Assembly: GCF_009831655.1 (NCBI RefSeq)
Contig: NZ_WRPA01000011.1
Location: 1 to 64,000, forward strand
Reading direction: 5' to 3'
DNA length: 64,000 nucleotides
From: Shewanella insulae
Lineage (GTDB): Bacteria; Pseudomonadota; Gammaproteobacteria; Enterobacterales; Shewanellaceae
The notes under the pieces are model-generated. The model did no database searches. It was given only the letters and a program-made list of their open reading frames with translations, and was not told the DNA's origin. Both the position numbers and the translations under genes were made by a program. Shown here in pieces: positions 45,240 to 54,743 of the stretch (position 1 is the stretch's first letter; every line of letters begins with the position of its first letter).

Positions 45240-46157
45240 TTATTGCGGCAAACTAAACATGATCTCAACCAGCTGACCCTCTCTTTCGACCATCAGAGAA
45301 ATTTCGGTCAATTCTGGCAACTGCGCCATCACTTCCAATGCTTGACTCATATCAGTCAGATCATAGCCGTTCATTGATTTTGCTAAATCGTTGGCCTTAA
45401 AGCCAGCCTGTTCAAATAATTGTCTGTCCTTGCCTGGGTTTAAGCGATACCCCTGCAGCTCGCCGCCGGCGTTAACCGGTGAAATCGCCAGGTAATCGGT
45501 GATCTTGCTGGGATCTTCCAGCAGGGCGTCGCGCGACTCTTCCAGTTCTTTAGAAACGGCGCTGTTGTTGCGCTTATCTATGGTGCGGACATCGCGAGAG
45601 GAACGTGCCTCTTGCAACAAGTTATTGGCTTCGCCCTGAGCCTCATACTTGAGGCCATCAAGCATCAGCGTCTCGTAACGACCAGTGTTAGAGATGATAA
45701 TGCGATCGGCGTACACCTCTTTAAGCGAGGCTGAGGTGCCCTGGATCTTGTCGCCCAGGCTATAGGTGTTCTGGCTACCACGGGACTCGATCACCGCTAG
45801 CCCATTCTGCTCGGCAGTCGAGGCCACCACGCCGGTCAACTGAATCGACAGCGAGGTCTTAGGTGCATCGGTGATCTTCTCCTCCACCACAGGCTTAGGC
45901 TTATCCGAGTTGGGGTCGGCCTTACCGAAGAGGGCTAATGCTTGCAGCGTAGAGACATTCACCTGGGACGATGACTGACTGCTGGAGACAGGGGTCGCCT
46001 GCCATTTTTGTGGGGTTTCAGCGACGGGCACCAACTTCCATGTGATTTGCGCCAAAAGATAGATAGCGATAATCAAACCGAGCCAGAATACGGCCGAACT
46101 CAGAGGCTTCTGCGGCACGGCAGCGGCCTTAGATATTACTTTGTCTAATAAATCCAT
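45240..46157 (-). CDS. gspC: Type II secretion protein GspC
   Basis: 305 residues. Inner-membrane anchor (SSAVFWLGLIIAIYLLAQITWKLV), homology region (TSLSIQLTGVVAS and SLGDKI) that contacts secretin N0, and a C-terminal PDZ domain (GYRLNPGKDRQLFEQAGFKANDLAKSMNGYDL). It links the inner-membrane platform with GspD and helps choose cargo. First gene of the 12-gene operon. Confidence 0.95.
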   Translation of the reverse strand: MDLLDKVISKAAAVPQKPLSSAVFWLGLIIAIYLLAQITWKLVPVAETPQKWQATPVSSSQSSSQVNVSTLQALALFGKADPNSDKPKPVVEEKITDAPKTSLSIQLTGVVASTAEQNGLAVIESRGSQNTYSLGDKIQGTSASLKEVYADRIIISNTGRYETLMLDGLKYEAQGEANNLLQEARSSRDVRTIDKRNNSAVSKELEESRDALLEDPSKITDYLAISPVNAGGELQGYRLNPGKDRQLFEQAGFKANDLAKSMNGYDLTDMSQALEVMAQLPELTEISLMVEREGQLVEIMFSLPQ

Positions 46158-46419
46158 ATTATTGTGGACCCTCTATGCAGGCCTCTAATCTGATTATGAT
46201 AATTTCCTAGCTGTGGCTCATGCTAACCTACACAGCTAATCGCAACAAGCCCATAACAGTCTCTTTATTGGCCTATAGAGGCGATTTATGCTAACTTTAC
46301 GCGCCTAAAAAGGGTGTGAGGTCTGTCGCTATCTCATCTGTTGGCTAACAACAAGTATGGACTATTTTTTAAGCCTGTGAGCTTGCACATCTTTATACAC
46401 CTAAGGAGACCTGATCACC
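46158..46419. promoter_or_regulatory. Divergent regulatory region between gspC and hslR
   Basis: 262 bases with no gene. TAGCTGTG (46208-46215) and CACAGCTA (46231-46238) form a perfect 8-bp inverted repeat with a 15-base spacer, 50-80 bases upstream of gspC. A weak sigma-70-like pair for hslR (TTGGCT, 16-base spacer, TATTTT) can be read at about 46342-46369. No convincing sigma-32 promoter was found even though hslR is a heat-shock gene elsewhere. Confidence 0.4.
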
Positions 46420-46812
46420 ATGACCTCAGAGAAAGAGCTTGGCGTTCGGCTCGACAAGTGGCTGTGGGCCGCCCGCTTCTATAAGACGCGTGCAATCGCC
46501 AAAGAGATGATCAACGGCGGTAAGGTGCACTACAATGGCCAGCGCACTAAGTCGAGCAAGCTGGCCGAAGTCGACGCCGTGATTAGATTACGACAAGGAT
46601 ATGACGAAAAAGAGATCGTCATAAAAAAATTATCCGAGCAGCGCCAGAAGGCGGTGGTCGCCCAAACCTTATATGAAGAGACGCCAGAAAGCATAGCCAA
46701 ACGCGAGACCTATGCCGAGGCAAGACGCTTGAATGTGCTTAACAATCCCGCGCCGGATACCAAGCCAGACAAGAAACAGCGTCGCCAACTAATACGCTTT
46801 AAAGAAAGCTAA
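46420..46812 (+). CDS. hslR: Heat-shock ribosome rescue protein Hsp15 (HslR)
   Basis: 130 residues. Binds the free 50S subunit carrying a stalled nascent chain and helps recycle it. The S4 RNA-binding domain is at the N-terminus ([32 protein letters not shown]), and the basic C-terminus ([13 protein letters not shown]) is characteristic. AAGGAG precedes the start. Thirteen bases before hslO, an operon pair of heat-shock genes. Confidence 0.95.
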   Translation: MTSEKELGVRLDKWLWAARFYKTRAIAKEMINGGKVHYNGQRTKSSKLAEVDAVIRLRQGYDEKEIVIKKLSEQRQKAVVAQTLYEETPESIAKRETYAEARRLNVLNNPAPDTKPDKKQRRQLIRFKES

Positions 46813-46825
46813 CTGTGAGACACAA

Positions 46826-47686
46826 ATGAGTAAAGATATCTTAAACCGTTACCTATTCGACAACGCCGATGTGCGCGGACAAATCGTACAGCTAGAGAAG
46901 AGCTATCAAGAGATCTTATCGGCTCACACCTACCCTGAAGCCATTGCCCGTCTGCTGGGCGAGCTGATGGCGGCCACCTCTTTACTCACCGCCACACTGA
47001 AATTTGATGGTGATATCAGCGTACAGGTGCAGGGCAACGGCCCGGTATCGCTGGCGGTGATCAATGGCAACAACCTACAACAGCTGCGCGGCGTCGCACG
47101 CTGGGAAGGCGAGGTCGCCAAAGACGCCAGCCTACAACAGCTTATGGGCCAGGGACACATGGTGATCACCCTGACTCCGAGCAACGGCGAGCGTTATCAA
47201 GGCGTAGTGGCATTGGAGAAGGAAACCCTGGCCGAGTGTCTGGAGCAATACTTCCTGCAGTCTGAGCAGCTGCCGACCGCCATCCGCCTGTTTGCCAACG
47301 GCAAGCAAGCCGCCGGCATGTTGCTCCAGGTCTTACCAGGCGAGAACGAGCACAACCAAGAGTTCGAACATCTCGAACAGCTGACCAGCACCATCAAGGC
47401 CGAGGAGCTATTTGATCTCGAGGCAACAGAAGTATTGCACCGTCTGTATCACCAGGAAGAGGTTCGCCTGTTCGATCCTATCGAGGTCACCTTCTCCTGT
47501 ACCTGCTCCCGTGAGCGCAGCGGTCAGGCACTGAAAACCGTGGCGAAGGAAGAGTTGGACGCCATCCTGGCAGAACAAGGCAAGATCGAGATGGGCTGTG
47601 AGTACTGTAACTCCAGCTACAGCTTCGACTCCATCGATGTCGAGGCACTATTCAAAAATGCTCCCAAGTCAGATACTCAACAGTAA
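46826..47686 (+). CDS. hslO: Redox-regulated chaperone Hsp33 (HslO)
   Basis: 286 residues. A holdase activated by oxidative stress when zinc is released. The four zinc-binding cysteines are in CTC (225 and 227) and CEYC (258 and 261), the required C-X-C and C-X2-C spacing. The N-terminal core starts [17 protein letters not shown] strong terminator follows. Confidence 0.96.
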   Translation: MSKDILNRYLFDNADVRGQIVQLEKSYQEILSAHTYPEAIARLLGELMAATSLLTATLKFDGDISVQVQGNGPVSLAVINGNNLQQLRGVARWEGEVAKDASLQQLMGQGHMVITLTPSNGERYQGVVALEKETLAECLEQYFLQSEQLPTAIRLFANGKQAAGMLLQVLPGENEHNQEFEHLEQLTSTIKAEELFDLEATEVLHRLYHQEEVRLFDPIEVTFSCTCSRERSGQALKTVAKEELDAILAEQGKIEMGCEYCNSSYSFDSIDVEALFKNAPKSDTQQ

Positions 47687-47710
47687 ATCATCGGCCTAAT
47701 TTCACTAGAT

Positions 47711-47743
47711 AAAGAGGATGCCTGTGCGCATCCTCTTTTTTTT
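47711..47743 (+). terminator. Terminator after hslO
   Basis: AGAGGATGC (47713-47721) pairs perfectly with GCATCCTCT (47728-47736), followed by eight T. Confidence 0.9.
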
Positions 47744-47876
47744 ACGATTTTCGCGATCTTCCTCACACATTCAATTCCGCTTAAGTTACAATCGGGCCTC
47801 TGCAAATCATGCAGATAAAACAAAAACAAGCTGGCACAGACCGGCCAACCCTACTCGAATGATGGAGACCTTACAG

Positions 47877-49418
47877 ATGGCGGATGGATCTAAGCAGACT
47901 CATAGAAATCCCTCTACGGCACAACTAGTTGAGTTTGCACTCGCACGCGGCGAAGGAGAGCTAACGGCGAATGGTGCATTAGTGGCAAAAACTGGCGAGC
48001 GTACCGGACGCTCACCCAACGACCGCTTTATCGTGAAAGAAGCAAGTAGCGAAAATGAAATCGATTGGGGTTCGGTCAACAAGCCGTTCGCCATGGATGC
48101 CTTTAACGCCCTATGGGATCGCGTTGCGACCTACCTGGCCGACAAGGAGACTTTTGTTTCTGAGCTGGAAGTGGGTGCCGACCCTGAGCACTACCAACCT
48201 ATTGAAGTAAAAACCGAGACCGCCTGGCATCAGCTTTTCGCCCGTAACCTGTTTATCGTGCCTGAGCAGTTTAACGTCGCCAACAAGCCCGTTTGGCAGA
48301 TCATGAACGCCCCGGGTTTCGAGTGTGATCCTGCCCGTGACGGCACCAACTCTGACGCCACCGTCATCATCAACTTCGCCGATCGCAAGGTACTGCTGGC
48401 AGGCCTTAAGTACGCCGGCGAGATGAAGAAGTCTATGTTCTCAGTGCAGAACTTCCTACTGCCTGCCAAAGGCGTACTGCCAATGCACTGCTCGGCCAAC
48501 GTCGGCAGCGAAGGCGACACCACCCTATTCTTCGGTCTATCTGGCACAGGCAAGACCACACTGTCTGCCGATCCTAAGCGTTTCCTCATCGGCGACGACG
48601 AACATGGCTGGGCACCAGGCGGCGTATTCAATATCGAAGGTGGCTGCTACGCCAAGTGTATCGATCTGAGCCAGAAGAACGAGCCGGTGATCTGGGACGC
48701 TATTCGTTTCGGTACCGTACTTGAAAACGTGACTCTGGATGAGCAACGCGTTCCTGACTACAGCAACACAGAGCTGACCGAGAACAGCCGCGCGGCCTAC
48801 CCGCTGGAGCACATCGCTCAGCGTAAGGAAGAGAACCGCGGCGCTGAGCCAAATGCCGTGGTTTTCCTGACCTGTGACGTATCAGGCGTACTGCCTCCAG
48901 TGTCTAAGCTGAGCAAGGAACAGGCGGCCTACCACTTCCTCTCTGGCTATACCGCCAAGGTAGGCTCGACCGAGATGGGCTCTACCTCTGCGATTCAGTC
49001 GACCTTCTCGACCTGTTTCGGCGCGCCATTCTTCCCGCGTCCGGCTGGCGTATATGCCGAGCTGCTAATGAAGCGTATCGAGTCATTCGGTAGCCAGGTA
49101 TATCTAGTCAACACCGGCTGGACCGGCGGTCCACACGGCGTAGGTAAGCGTTTCGATATCCCAACGACCCGCGCCATCGTCGATGCCATCGTCAGCGGCG
49201 AGTTGAAGGATGTGGAAACTGTGCACATCGACAAGCTAAACCTGGACGTGCCTGTGGCCGTGTCTGGCGTCGATGCCAAGCTGCTTAACCCGGTCAATAC
49301 CTGGACCGATAAGGCTGAGTACGACAAGTACGCCCAGCAGCTGGCAGAAGAGTTTGCCGCCAACTTCACTAAGTACGACGTCTCTGACGCCATCAAACAG
49401 GCTGGCCCTAAGGCTTAA
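47877..49418 (+). CDS. pckA: Phosphoenolpyruvate carboxykinase (ATP)
   Basis: 513 residues. Converts oxaloacetate and ATP to phosphoenolpyruvate, CO2 and ADP in gluconeogenesis. Start at ATG 47877 (GGAGA eight bases upstream) rather than the upstream in-frame codons to 47718, which run through the hslO terminator. P-loop GLSGTGKTT lies near residues 218-228, and the metal/nucleotide segment [22 protein letters not shown] follows. Length agrees with the ATP-dependent family. Confidence 0.96.
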   Translation: MADGSKQTHRNPSTAQLVEFALARGEGELTANGALVAKTGERTGRSPNDRFIVKEASSENEIDWGSVNKPFAMDAFNALWDRVATYLADKETFVSELEVGADPEHYQPIEVKTETAWHQLFARNLFIVPEQFNVANKPVWQIMNAPGFECDPARDGTNSDATVIINFADRKVLLAGLKYAGEMKKSMFSVQNFLLPAKGVLPMHCSANVGSEGDTTLFFGLSGTGKTTLSADPKRFLIGDDEHGWAPGGVFNIEGGCYAKCIDLSQKNEPVIWDAIRFGTVLENVTLDEQRVPDYSNTELTENSRAAYPLEHIAQRKEENRGAEPNAVVFLTCDVSGVLPPVSKLSKEQAAYHFLSGYTAKVGSTEMGSTSAIQSTFSTCFGAPFFPRPAGVYAELLMKRIESFGSQVYLVNTGWTGGPHGVGKRFDIPTTRAIVDAIVSGELKDVETVHIDKLNLDVPVAVSGVDAKLLNPVNTWTDKAEYDKYAQQLAEEFAANFTKYDVSDAIKQAGPKA

Positions 49419-49440
49419 GCCCTGCGTCCGATAACAGTAT

Positions 49441-49468
49441 AAAAATGGCCCCTCGGGGCCATTTTTTG
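49441..49468 (+). terminator. Terminator after pckA
   Basis: AAAATGGCCCC and GGGGCCATTTT pair around a two-base loop, then T-rich. The perfect stem and T-run make a strong intrinsic terminator. Confidence 0.88.
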
Positions 49469-49625
49469 TTGCCTAACTCTCAGCAAGCCCCGCCTTCCAA
49501 CCTACCCGTTCGGGTAATGGTAATTTAATCAAAGCCATAGATAATGTCCTTTCAGCCGTATTGGACCTTGGCTAAGTTGTCGTTGTCGGGTCCTTTTCAT
49601 TGTTAATATTTGTAAGGACACAAAT

Positions 49626-51410
49626 ATGCGTTTAACTCACCTTAGCTCTCTGCTGCTCGGTACCTGTCTACTCAGTGCCTGCGGCGGCTCCAATGACGAT
49701 TCAGATACCCCAACCGACGGTGGCGTGCCACCCACAAGCTTCGATCATCAAGTCATAGGCACTGTGGTGTACCAGGGCGCGGTCGCCGGCGCCGAGGTCT
49801 GTGTGGATCTCAACCAGAATGCCAGCTGTGATACCGACGAACCCAGCACCATCGCAGATGTCGATGGCAAGTACCAGATCGATTGGAGCAGCGATGTCGA
49901 GATGCCTGTCTATGATCTGATCGCCAACTGGCAACAGGCGGCAGAAACCGCCACTAAACCGGCCCTGCTCAAGGCCGCATTTCGCACCGATGCGCTCAAT
50001 GCCAATGCCTCCAAATCCGATAGCAATCAGGGCGTGATCTCCATGGAAGGAGTCGGCAAGTTGGTGGCCCTGCAGGAACACGGCGGTGAGATCAACCCTA
50101 TGACTCATCTGGAGTATCAGCGCGTCGCCCGCATGCGCGCCGCCGGTACCACATCCCTTGATATCGTCACTCAGCGCGGTCTGCTGGCCGCTCTATTGCT
50201 GAATATCTACGAGCGCGACGGCAATCCCTATAAACTCAGCGCCGAGCAATCCCTCAGCCCTGAATTTGTCGACACCTACCAACTGCACCGTCATCTCGAG
50301 GCGCTGATCGGCGAGCAGCTCGGCGATGTGCTGGCCGTGGATGACATCATGTCGATTACCCGTGACCAGCTAAGAGACCTGGTAGATGAGAGTGGCATGA
50401 GCACCGAGGATTATTTAGCCAGCGACCCCATGGCGGTGCGCTTCCTGGTCAACAATGCGCTGATCGCCGAAGAGTATATCGAGACGCCCATAGATGCGAA
50501 GATCATGTCAGACGCCGATTGGCAGGTGATAACCACCAATTACCTAGAGGAAGGGCAGCAGCCCAGTATGTTCAATCTGGGCCCTGCAATACTCGAGCAT
50601 TTTTTCACTCTCGATTATGGTAACCCAGAGCTCTCTTTCATCGGGAGAATTAGTGACAATCAGGTGACAGGTCTGGTCCTCAGGACCCCTGTCGAGGAAG
50701 ATGATCACCTAGAGTGTTGGAATACCGACATGAAAAAATGGATTAATCCAGATAGGAAAGATCAGGGCTACCAGCCTCCAGCCATGACATTCATTGATAA
50801 TACTATGAATAGTGTCTACAGCGGTACTAACGTCCCGGTGACAATTGAATTCACCAAATATTCAGGCACTGGCGAGGAGTGGCAGGCCATTCTCAGCACC
50901 ACACCACCGGCTCTCAAGCTGGCCGAACTCAACTGGCCAAGCCAGGTATATCGCTACCGAATCCATCAGGCGGAAGACGTGATGTGCCGAACAGAGGAGT
51001 TCGACACTAAGGAGATGCCACTCCATCAAGATCCTCAGCAACTGACCACGGCGGATGTCGCACGTCTATCTTGGCCATCCCTCTATCCTGACGAACTAGT
51101 TATAGACGAAGAAAATCAACGCATTACAAACAAAATGACCGAGGCCACCTTTGAATGGTCATTAATTGACAGTCCGAGTGACCAGTCGATAATCCACATA
51201 GTAGAGATCGTCGAGCCTCAGTTTGCCAATTTTGTGCTGGCTACGGATTACCTAATTGACGGTGCTGATATTTTCGAGGTGATGATCAACAAAGGCTCCT
51301 CAGAGTATAGTCAGCGTCATCAACACCTAAGCATTACCTATGATGGCGAAGAGGATGGCTTCAACCAACGCTTCTACAAACACCTGGAGGCGATCGTCAA
51401 GGGGCAATAG
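49626..51410 (+). CDS. Large secreted lipoprotein of unknown function
   Basis: 594 residues. Lipobox LLSAC (Cys at residue 19) followed by GGSNDDSD. Residues 45-95 (VVYQGAVAGAEVCVDLNQNASCDTDEPSTIADVDGKY) resemble a carboxypeptidase-regulatory-like or prealbumin-type domain with an Asp-rich, calcium-like loop and two cysteines. The rest has no recognised domain. Base use changes: the C-terminal part (from about 50580) looks more AT-rich, with common ATT, AAT and ACT codons. Probably anchored in the outer membrane. The type II system encoded 3 kb away could deliver it to the surface, but that is inference. Confidence 0.75.
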   Translation: MRLTHLSSLLLGTCLLSACGGSNDDSDTPTDGGVPPTSFDHQVIGTVVYQGAVAGAEVCVDLNQNASCDTDEPSTIADVDGKYQIDWSSDVEMPVYDLIANWQQAAETATKPALLKAAFRTDALNANASKSDSNQGVISMEGVGKLVALQEHGGEINPMTHLEYQRVARMRAAGTTSLDIVTQRGLLAALLLNIYERDGNPYKLSAEQSLSPEFVDTYQLHRHLEALIGEQLGDVLAVDDIMSITRDQLRDLVDESGMSTEDYLASDPMAVRFLVNNALIAEEYIETPIDAKIMSDADWQVITTNYLEEGQQPSMFNLGPAILEHFFTLDYGNPELSFIGRISDNQVTGLVLRTPVEEDDHLECWNTDMKKWINPDRKDQGYQPPAMTFIDNTMNSVYSGTNVPVTIEFTKYSGTGEEWQAILSTTPPALKLAELNWPSQVYRYRIHQAEDVMCRTEEFDTKEMPLHQDPQQLTTADVARLSWPSLYPDELVIDEENQRITNKMTEATFEWSLIDSPSDQSIIHIVEIVEPQFANFVLATDYLIDGADIFEVMINKGSSEYSQRHQHLSITYDGEEDGFNQRFYKHLEAIVKGQ

Positions 51411-51743
51411 CATTATGCCGGACGCGTTAGAGCTTACTGCTAAGCAAAGGTAAGCCATAGAGTCAGCTAAATAAGAAAGAGGATGGTGAATGCCATCCTC
51501 CTTTTCTTTCTCAGTCTCTTTCAACAAATAGTTTCCCCAGCAGTTTGCCAAATGAGTCTCTCTATTCAGCCCAAAACCTCGCCGCTCGCATCCAATACTT
51601 AGACTCAGTACTTAATCTCAGCTTAGGCTTTATCTCCAGGATAAGCCCCAATTCACAGACTCCTCCCCTCGCCCGTGCTACGCTGCGCGCCTGCAAGACT
51701 ATACTCATTTCAAAAGCATAAGTGACGACAAGACGAGGCAAAG
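51411..51743. other. Intergenic region with terminator and symporter promoter area
   Basis: 333 bases without a gene. It begins with the terminator described separately. A TATACT (51700-51705) upstream of the symporter could be a -10, but no -35 is visible. I see nothing else. Confidence 0.5.
51479..51512 (+). terminator. Terminator after the lipoprotein gene
   Basis: GAGGATGG (51479-51486) pairs with CCATCCTC (51493-51500) around a six-base loop, followed by a T/C-rich tail. Confidence 0.8.
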
Positions 51744-52970
51744 GTGAAAACCAAGACAAGTAAGCTACTAGGCAATATCGGGGTACAGGTGGTGATCGCC
51801 ATGATTATCGGTGCCGCCGTCGGTTTTATAATGGGTGAACAGGCCAGCATGTTTGCACCGCTCGGCACCATATTTATCCACCTAATCAAGATGTTGGTTA
51901 TTCCTTTGGTGCTGGTCTCCATCATCTCCGGCGCCGCCAGCCTGGGCGACAGCCCCTCGGCGGGCAAGATAGGCATAGGTACCTTTGGTTTCTTCATCCT
52001 CACCTCGGGCGTGGCCGTCTCCTTGGCAATACTGCTGGGTAACCTGTTCCAACCCGGCAAGGGTGTCGATTTCACCGCCCACAGCGCCAGTGGCCTGATG
52101 ACGGTAACCGAAAAACATGGTGCCCTGCCCGGCGTGATGGACACCTTTATCGGCATGATCCCCACCAATGTGTTCGAATCGCTAACCGGTGGCAATATCC
52201 TGCAGATCTTAGTCTTTAGCATCTTCTTCGGTATCGCCCTCACCAAGGTGAAGGGGGAAGGCAGCAAGCCGATCCTGGCGGCCCTCAACACCATAGTCGA
52301 CGCCTTTGTCTGGATGATCAACTGCGTCATGGTGATCGCCCCTATCGGCGTGTTCGGCCTGATGGCCGACTCGGTCGGTACCTTCGGCTTCGACGCACTA
52401 GAGGTGGTATTTAAGCTGTTTGCCGTGTTTATCTTCGGCATCCTGCTGTTTGGCTTCCTCTTCTTCCCTTTGCTGGTGCAGCTGTTCTCCAATGTCAGCG
52501 CCAAGAAGTTCATCAGTGTCATGAAGAAGCCCCAGGTGATGGCGCTCTCTACCGCCTCCTCCATGGCCACCCTGCCGGTGAACATGGAAACCTGTGAGGA
52601 AGAACTGGGCGTCTCTAAACCTACCGCCTCCTTCGTGCTGCCCCTGGGCGCCACCATCAACATGAGCGGTAACGCCATCTACTACGGCCTAGTGGCTATC
52701 TTCTTTGCCCAGATGTACGGCATAGATCTTAGCCTGGGCGCCTACATGGCGATCATCTTCACCTCGACTCTGGGCGCCATAGGGCAAGCAGGCGTCCCCG
52801 GCCCCTCCTTCCTGGTGGTGGCCGTACTGCTGGCCGCGGGTATTCCCATCGACGGCCTGCCGCTGCTGTTCGCCCTAGACAGGGTGTTTGACATGATCCG
52901 TACCTCGCTCAACATCACAGGCGATGCCGCCTGCGCGGTGATCTTGGATAAATACACCAAGGCCGAGTAA
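51744..52970 (+). CDS. SLC1-family dicarboxylate/amino-acid:cation symporter
   Basis: 408 residues, eight membrane helices plus two re-entrant hairpins, inner membrane. Signature elements: SSMATLPVNME (HP1), GATINMSGNAIYYG (TM7 cation site NMxG), and FALDRVFDMIRTSLNITGDA (HP2/TM8). Takes up glutamate, aspartate or C4-dicarboxylates with Na+ or H+; which one is not clear. GTG start with GAGG five bases upstream. Confidence 0.9.
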   Translation: MKTKTSKLLGNIGVQVVIAMIIGAAVGFIMGEQASMFAPLGTIFIHLIKMLVIPLVLVSIISGAASLGDSPSAGKIGIGTFGFFILTSGVAVSLAILLGNLFQPGKGVDFTAHSASGLMTVTEKHGALPGVMDTFIGMIPTNVFESLTGGNILQILVFSIFFGIALTKVKGEGSKPILAALNTIVDAFVWMINCVMVIAPIGVFGLMADSVGTFGFDALEVVFKLFAVFIFGILLFGFLFFPLLVQLFSNVSAKKFISVMKKPQVMALSTASSMATLPVNMETCEEELGVSKPTASFVLPLGATINMSGNAIYYGLVAIFFAQMYGIDLSLGAYMAIIFTSTLGAIGQAGVPGPSFLVVAVLLAAGIPIDGLPLLFALDRVFDMIRTSLNITGDAACAVILDKYTKAE

Positions 52971-53135
52971 CGGGCTTTACGACTTTCTCTTAGCCGGGTG
53001 CAATCAGCACCTGGCTATCTGCTCCCACCTATCAGCTATCGCTCAATAAGCTGTGCTTTCGCTCAATCCTTCTCTCCGATGCAAATCCAGTCTCAGCATC
53101 ATTCCCAGCCACTCGAAAGTCAAATAAACCAAACT

Positions 53136-53200
53136 TTATGTAAAGCACACTTGACTATGCTTCTTTTTTAGCCTAACTTGTTATGTAAAGGGTATTTGAC
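53136..53200. promoter_or_regulatory. Repeated operator-like sites before the membrane-protein/XRE pair
   Basis: TTATGTAAAG-N4-CTTGAC at 53136-53155 recurs as TTATGTAAAG-N4-TTTGAC at 53181-53200, 45 bases apart. They lie just upstream of the gene at 53228. The TTTGAC parts may also be -35 elements. A candidate binding site for the small XRE regulator encoded in the operon. Confidence 0.55.
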
Positions 53201-53227
53201 ATTTTAAGCAAGCGAGAGGAACTGCAC

Positions 53228-53653
53228 ATGAAACAGATCATCGACGCCATCTGCTCCAAGGGGCTACCGTTAAGGGATATTCAAAATGCCAATCGGGTGA
53301 ACCTGCTCGCCCTGCTGTGGGCGCTCAGCCTAGGCGGCACCTCCTTCCTGGCCCATCAAGGTTATCTGACGACCACCTGGGTGCTGGCAAGCAGCTTCAT
53401 CCTCCATGGGGTCATCGGCATCTGGATGCTGTTGGCCTTTAAACGCTTCCTGCGCCAACTCGACGAGATGGAACGTAAGATACAGCTCGACGCCCTCGCC
53501 TTGGCCGTCGGCGTCAGTATCATAGGCTTCTCTCTCTATTCGATTCTGGATATGGCAGATCTGCTACCGGATCTCAAGGCGGCCTATCTGGTGGTGCTAC
53601 TGTCGCTCACCTATATGCTAGGGATAATCTTCGGGAGACTAAGTTACAGATGA
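53228..53653 (+). CDS. Four-helix membrane protein paired with XRE regulator
   Basis: 141 residues with about four membrane helices (LLALLWALSLGGTSFLA, TTWVLASSFILHGVIGIWMLLAF, ALALAVGVSIIGFSLY, YLVVLLSLTYMLGIIFG) and a charged loop (RQLDEMERKIQLDA). It resembles small membrane proteins that co-occur with short XRE regulators in bacteria; function unknown. Ends overlapping the regulator start by four bases (ATGA). GAGAGG precedes the start. Confidence 0.75.
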   Translation: MKQIIDAICSKGLPLRDIQNANRVNLLALLWALSLGGTSFLAHQGYLTTTWVLASSFILHGVIGIWMLLAFKRFLRQLDEMERKIQLDALALAVGVSIIGFSLYSILDMADLLPDLKAAYLVVLLSLTYMLGIIFGRLSYR

Positions 53654-53847
53654 AGAACCGTCTAAAACCCCTGCGCGCCGAGCATAACTGGACTCAGGCC
53701 GACCTGGCGGGCCTGCTGGATGTGTCGAGACAAACGGTCAACGCTATCGAGAAGGGTAAGTACGATCCCAGCCTACCGCTAGCCTTTAAGATCGCCCGGC
53801 TGTTTCAGCTCCCTATAGAGGCGATCTTCGAAGATGAAGATGCCTAG
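53650..53847 (+). CDS. Short XRE-family helix-turn-helix regulator
   Basis: 65 residues, a single HTH domain: NRLKPLRAEHNWTQADLAGLLDVSRQTVNAIEKGKYDPSLPLAFKIARLF. Shared features with minimal DNA-binding regulators that are often encoded after a membrane partner. Translationally coupled to it, and probably binds the duplicated sites upstream of the operon. Confidence 0.88.
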   Translation: MKNRLKPLRAEHNWTQADLAGLLDVSRQTVNAIEKGKYDPSLPLAFKIARLFQLPIEAIFEDEDA

Positions 53848-53953
53848 GGCATTAGCGACGATCGGTGCCAGTATCGCCGTGGTTGCTCTGCAAAATAAGT
53901 CCTCCTCGCCGTTCACTCATGGGATACTTGCATCACAACTGGCGCCGTAACGA

Positions 53954-54712
53954 CTATTGCTCCATAAGGTGGGGCGCCTCGGCACGTGCCAGACACCACA
54001 CCTGCACCTGGATGTAGCGCGCCTCGAACAGCTTGGCGATCTCCTTAGCCGTGGTGCCGGTTGTCACCACATCATCGATCAGCGCGACACGCTGAAAATC
54101 GAACTCCTCTATCAAACGAAAGGCGCCGGCGAGATTGCGCCGTCGCTGCTTACCCGTCAGCCCCGCCTGGGGCGGCGTATCGCTGAGTCGCTCCAGAGCA
54201 TCTGGCAGCACAGGCAAACCTAGGGCTCGGCCGAGTTCGCTGGCGATAACAAAGGCCTGATTAAAGCCCCTCTCACGCAGGCGACGTGGATGCAGGGGCA
54301 CGGGCAACAAGGCCTGAGGCAAGGAGATGATCTCCGCCTCAGCCAGCAGCCGAATACGCCTCACCAGAGCCTGCACCAAGGGAGTTAAACCTGCGAGTTG
54401 CCCCTGGTACTTGATCGCCGCCACCGTCTCCCCCAGTCCCTGGTGATAACTAGCAGGCGCCACCACCTTGAGGGGCTGGCCCGTCATGCAGCCGCCACAA
54501 TAGGCTTTCTGCTGAGGCATAGCGCGGCCACATCCCAGACAAGTCGGCGACGAATAGAGCCCGGCATCGAGACAGGTGAGGCAGATGCCTCGCTGTGGCA
54601 AGACCACCCTTTGATGGCAGATCATACAGCGATTGGGTAGACTAGCCGCCAGCAGTCGCCGCAGTTGCACGAGCCACTGCCTGCGCGATAAATGCAGATG
54701 AGTTCTATCCAT
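53954..54712 (-). CDS. ComF/GntX-family phosphoribosyltransferase-like protein
   Basis: 252 residues. N-terminal zinc-type cysteines (CMICHQRV...CLTC, and CLGC...CGGC), then a phosphoribosyltransferase fold with the PRPP loop VALIDDVVTTGTTAKEI. Related to ComF (DNA uptake) and E. coli GntX; a role in natural transformation is possible, not shown. Divergent from bioH, a conserved arrangement. Confidence 0.88.
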   Translation of the reverse strand: MDRTHLHLSRRQWLVQLRRLLAASLPNRCMICHQRVVLPQRGICLTCLDAGLYSSPTCLGCGRAMPQQKAYCGGCMTGQPLKVVAPASYHQGLGETVAAIKYQGQLAGLTPLVQALVRRIRLLAEAEIISLPQALLPVPLHPRRLRERGFNQAFVIASELGRALGLPVLPDALERLSDTPPQAGLTGKQRRRNLAGAFRLIEEFDFQRVALIDDVVTTGTTAKEIAKLFEARYIQVQVWCLARAEAPHLMEQ

Positions 54713-54743
54713 TTAACTAACCTTACGATCCAGAGGCATCTTA

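Noticed and set aside
51710..52678. 322-residue minus-strand open frame
   Set aside because: Antisense to the SLC1 symporter, with composition explained by the opposite strand.
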